Origin: Pardosa pseudoannulata
Lineage: Eukaryota; Arthropoda; Arachnida; Araneae; Lycosidae
Length of the DNA: 64,000 nucleotides
Assembly: GCA_032207245.1 (NCBI GenBank)
Contig: CM063506.1
Coordinates: 42,757,124 to 42,821,123 of the forward strand
Reading direction: 5' to 3'
In this document: positions 62,476-64,000 of the stretch, piece by piece
Layout: the number at the start of each line of letters is the position of its first letter
How positions within the stretch are numbered: position 1 is the first letter of the stretch
Program-made: the position numbers and the translations under genes
Notes under the pieces: generated by a model
What the model saw: the letters and a program-made list of their open reading frames with translations, nothing else
The model's database searches: none
What the model was told of the DNA's origin: nothing

Positions 62476-63110
62476 AAACCCCTTTTTGGTCGGCGTCGCA
62501 TCTCATACGTTCGGCGTTTTTGTGCCCGTATTGTCGGCGTCGCATGCCATGCGACGAAAAGAAAAATTGCATATTGAGATTGAATTCGCCGCTATTTACA
62601 CTTCTTTTATAAATCCCGGGATTATTCATGATATTTTTGATATTCATAACCAACAGTTTTATGACAAAATAAGCAAAAAATAATCTGTAATAAAATATTT
62701 CAGTTTTTGATAAATGTGATTTTTATGCTCTGATACCCAAGACTGATTGTAAATCTGTTTTAACGGTAAGGTTGGAAAACTATTTTCTAAAATATTTTTT
62801 ACCTAATTTTAATAATTATTTTATGTAGATATTTATCTTAAACACCTTAAAGCAATAGAGTTAATAAATATGTTATTACAGTGTATTTTTTAAAGATAAA
62901 ACGTGGGTGCATTGCGGTGAAAACTGCAGATCAGTGGACAGGATATCACATATTTCACCCCCAATAAGTCAAGCAAAAAACTGCTTGCTGACAAAAATAT
63001 TTTGCATTTTCGAAATTAGGATAGATAGATTAATTTTCAGCAATAAAAAAAAATGCTTTTTTTTTGGCCGGAAATTCGAAAAAAAAAAAAAAATCCGACC
63101 AAGAAGGGGT
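62476..63110. mobile_element. TIR element, AAACCCCTTTTTGGTCGG ends
   Basis: The left end AAACCCCTTTTTGGTCGG (62476) and, reversed, the right end AAACCCCTTCTTGGTCGG (to about 63110) match in 17 of 18 bases, bounding a 635-bp element. The superfamily is unknown. It contains an open frame of 65 codons (62486-62683) whose second half reads RRKEKLHIEIEFAAIYTSFI and HDIFDIHNQQFY. It matches no domain I know and starts inside the terminal repeat, so a gene is unlikely. Confidence 0.6.
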
Positions 63111-64000
63111 TTGGTTCCCCAAAATTTCAGCTTTTAAACATTTGCAATATTATAGTCAAAGTGTTAATGAATATTGTGTATAGGTTTTTCATAGAAGTTA
63201 GATATTCTGTTTAAGACAAACTGTGCTTTGGGAAATCGAAAATCCAAATTATTTTCTTTGAATATCATGGTAGAGCGTTATTTCAATTTCTAGTAAATGT
63301 GCAAAGAGTCTTTGGAAGATAATATTTGAGTGTTTTGTGGCTTTTGTATAAAGTATCATGTTGCAAAAAGACTTAAATTGTGGCATGATTATTATTGGTT
63401 TTGCCTTACTAAATTATGTCTTCTCACAACTAATTCTAATGATGTAATATTTTTTGACATTATTTAACAAAAACATTTTATGAATACAGCTTTAAAATGT
63501 GCATTTTATTTTGATATGGTTAGTTTACTTTTCTTCTTATTTCCGATTAAAAGTATATTCAGGACCCCAGATATCGTCATTTACATAGGTGTCCAAATAC
63601 TTATTGGTAGACAGTGTAGTTAGCTTCAAATCGTCGCTGGTTAATATGAAATGCTTGAGCTAATTACCTATGCGCATACCTAAGGTACTGTGTATTTTTT
63701 TTTTCAGGTTTTTTTATGTTATGTAAAGAGCCTTGTTTGGGAAATTCTTCTTAATTTATTTGTTATTTATGTTTATCACTTTACTTTTCACCTACGTATT
63801 TATTCTTGTTAAATAAATATTTTTATTTACTTTAAAATGTATGTATTATTTTATGCCATACGTGATGACATGCTGTTTTAAGCAATGGACATTGACCTTA
63901 GTCAAATCCACTACACAATCCACTCATGGGCTTGTAATAAAATATTACATCCCAACAGTCCGAAAATGCCAGGAAAGCATGAATTAATAGGATATCTATT
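63111..64000. other. AT-rich end of window with a possible Tc1 terminus
   Basis: On the minus strand, reading from 63616 downward, CACTGTCTACCAATAAGTAT then TTGGACACC preceded by TA resembles a Tc1-type terminal repeat. The partner end is not visible. No gene is seen. Confidence 0.4.

Overview
The window is eukaryotic, non-coding, very AT-rich DNA dominated by repeats. I found no host protein-coding gene, rRNA or genuine tRNA. What I can support is a dense set of transposable elements laid over several families of tandem repeats, plus long (TA)n, (CA)n and (TG)n microsatellites. The mix of families (a jockey-like LINE, Tc1 and mariner transposases, piggyBac, hAT, pogo/Tigger, Helitron-like ends, tRNA-derived SINEs and solo LTRs) indicates an arthropod. 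From general memory of similar Tc1, mariner and jockey copies a spider is my best guess, but the sequence does not prove it.

Layout. 1-7.6 kb: microsatellites, a solo LTR, a tandem triplication of about 480 bp, and an RTE-like LINE tail split by a SINE. About 7.85-28.7 kb and 33.3-39.6 kb: a long array of diverged monomers of about 830-870 bp. Because the array is repetitive, it keeps 'empty site' copies that define the ends of several elements inserted in it: a TA-flanked foldback element (8.0 kb), a piggyBac relic (9.1-11.2 kb) that itself contains a solo LTR, a second foldback element (13.3 kb), a Helitron-like element (17.9 kb), a 5'-truncated jockey-like LINE (21-22.6 kb) and a complete Tc1 element with an intact transposase (24.4-25.9 kb). 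Two sub-segments of the monomer were amplified again: a 196-bp array (26.6-28.1 kb) and a 215-bp array (35.6-39.1 kb).

28.7-33 kb: a second solo LTR, a 600-bp CA/TA/TG microsatellite, a DNA-transposon relic and a hAT-like element sitting inside a (TA)n tract. 39.6-47 kb: a degraded LINE fragment, two SINE-like relics, a solo LTR with a tRNA-like segment, an internally deleted Tc1/mariner element, a 59-bp minisatellite and a dead mariner. 47-58.5 kb: a second, longer-period diverged repeat (about 3.5 kb) containing Helitron-like copies, a second mariner relic, a hAT transposase fragment, a pogo/Tigger relic and a 53-bp near-perfect palindrome. 58.6-60.95 kb: a satellite whose 195- and 200-bp monomers alternate as a dimer. 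61-64 kb: microsatellites, a 244-bp duplication and terminal-inverted-repeat relics.

The only protein here that looks possibly functional is the Tc1 transposase at 24649-25677. I found no convincing undescribed biological system. The most informative feature is the stratigraphy: satellite, then element, then element inside element, with TSDs and paralogous empty sites that date insertions against satellite amplification.
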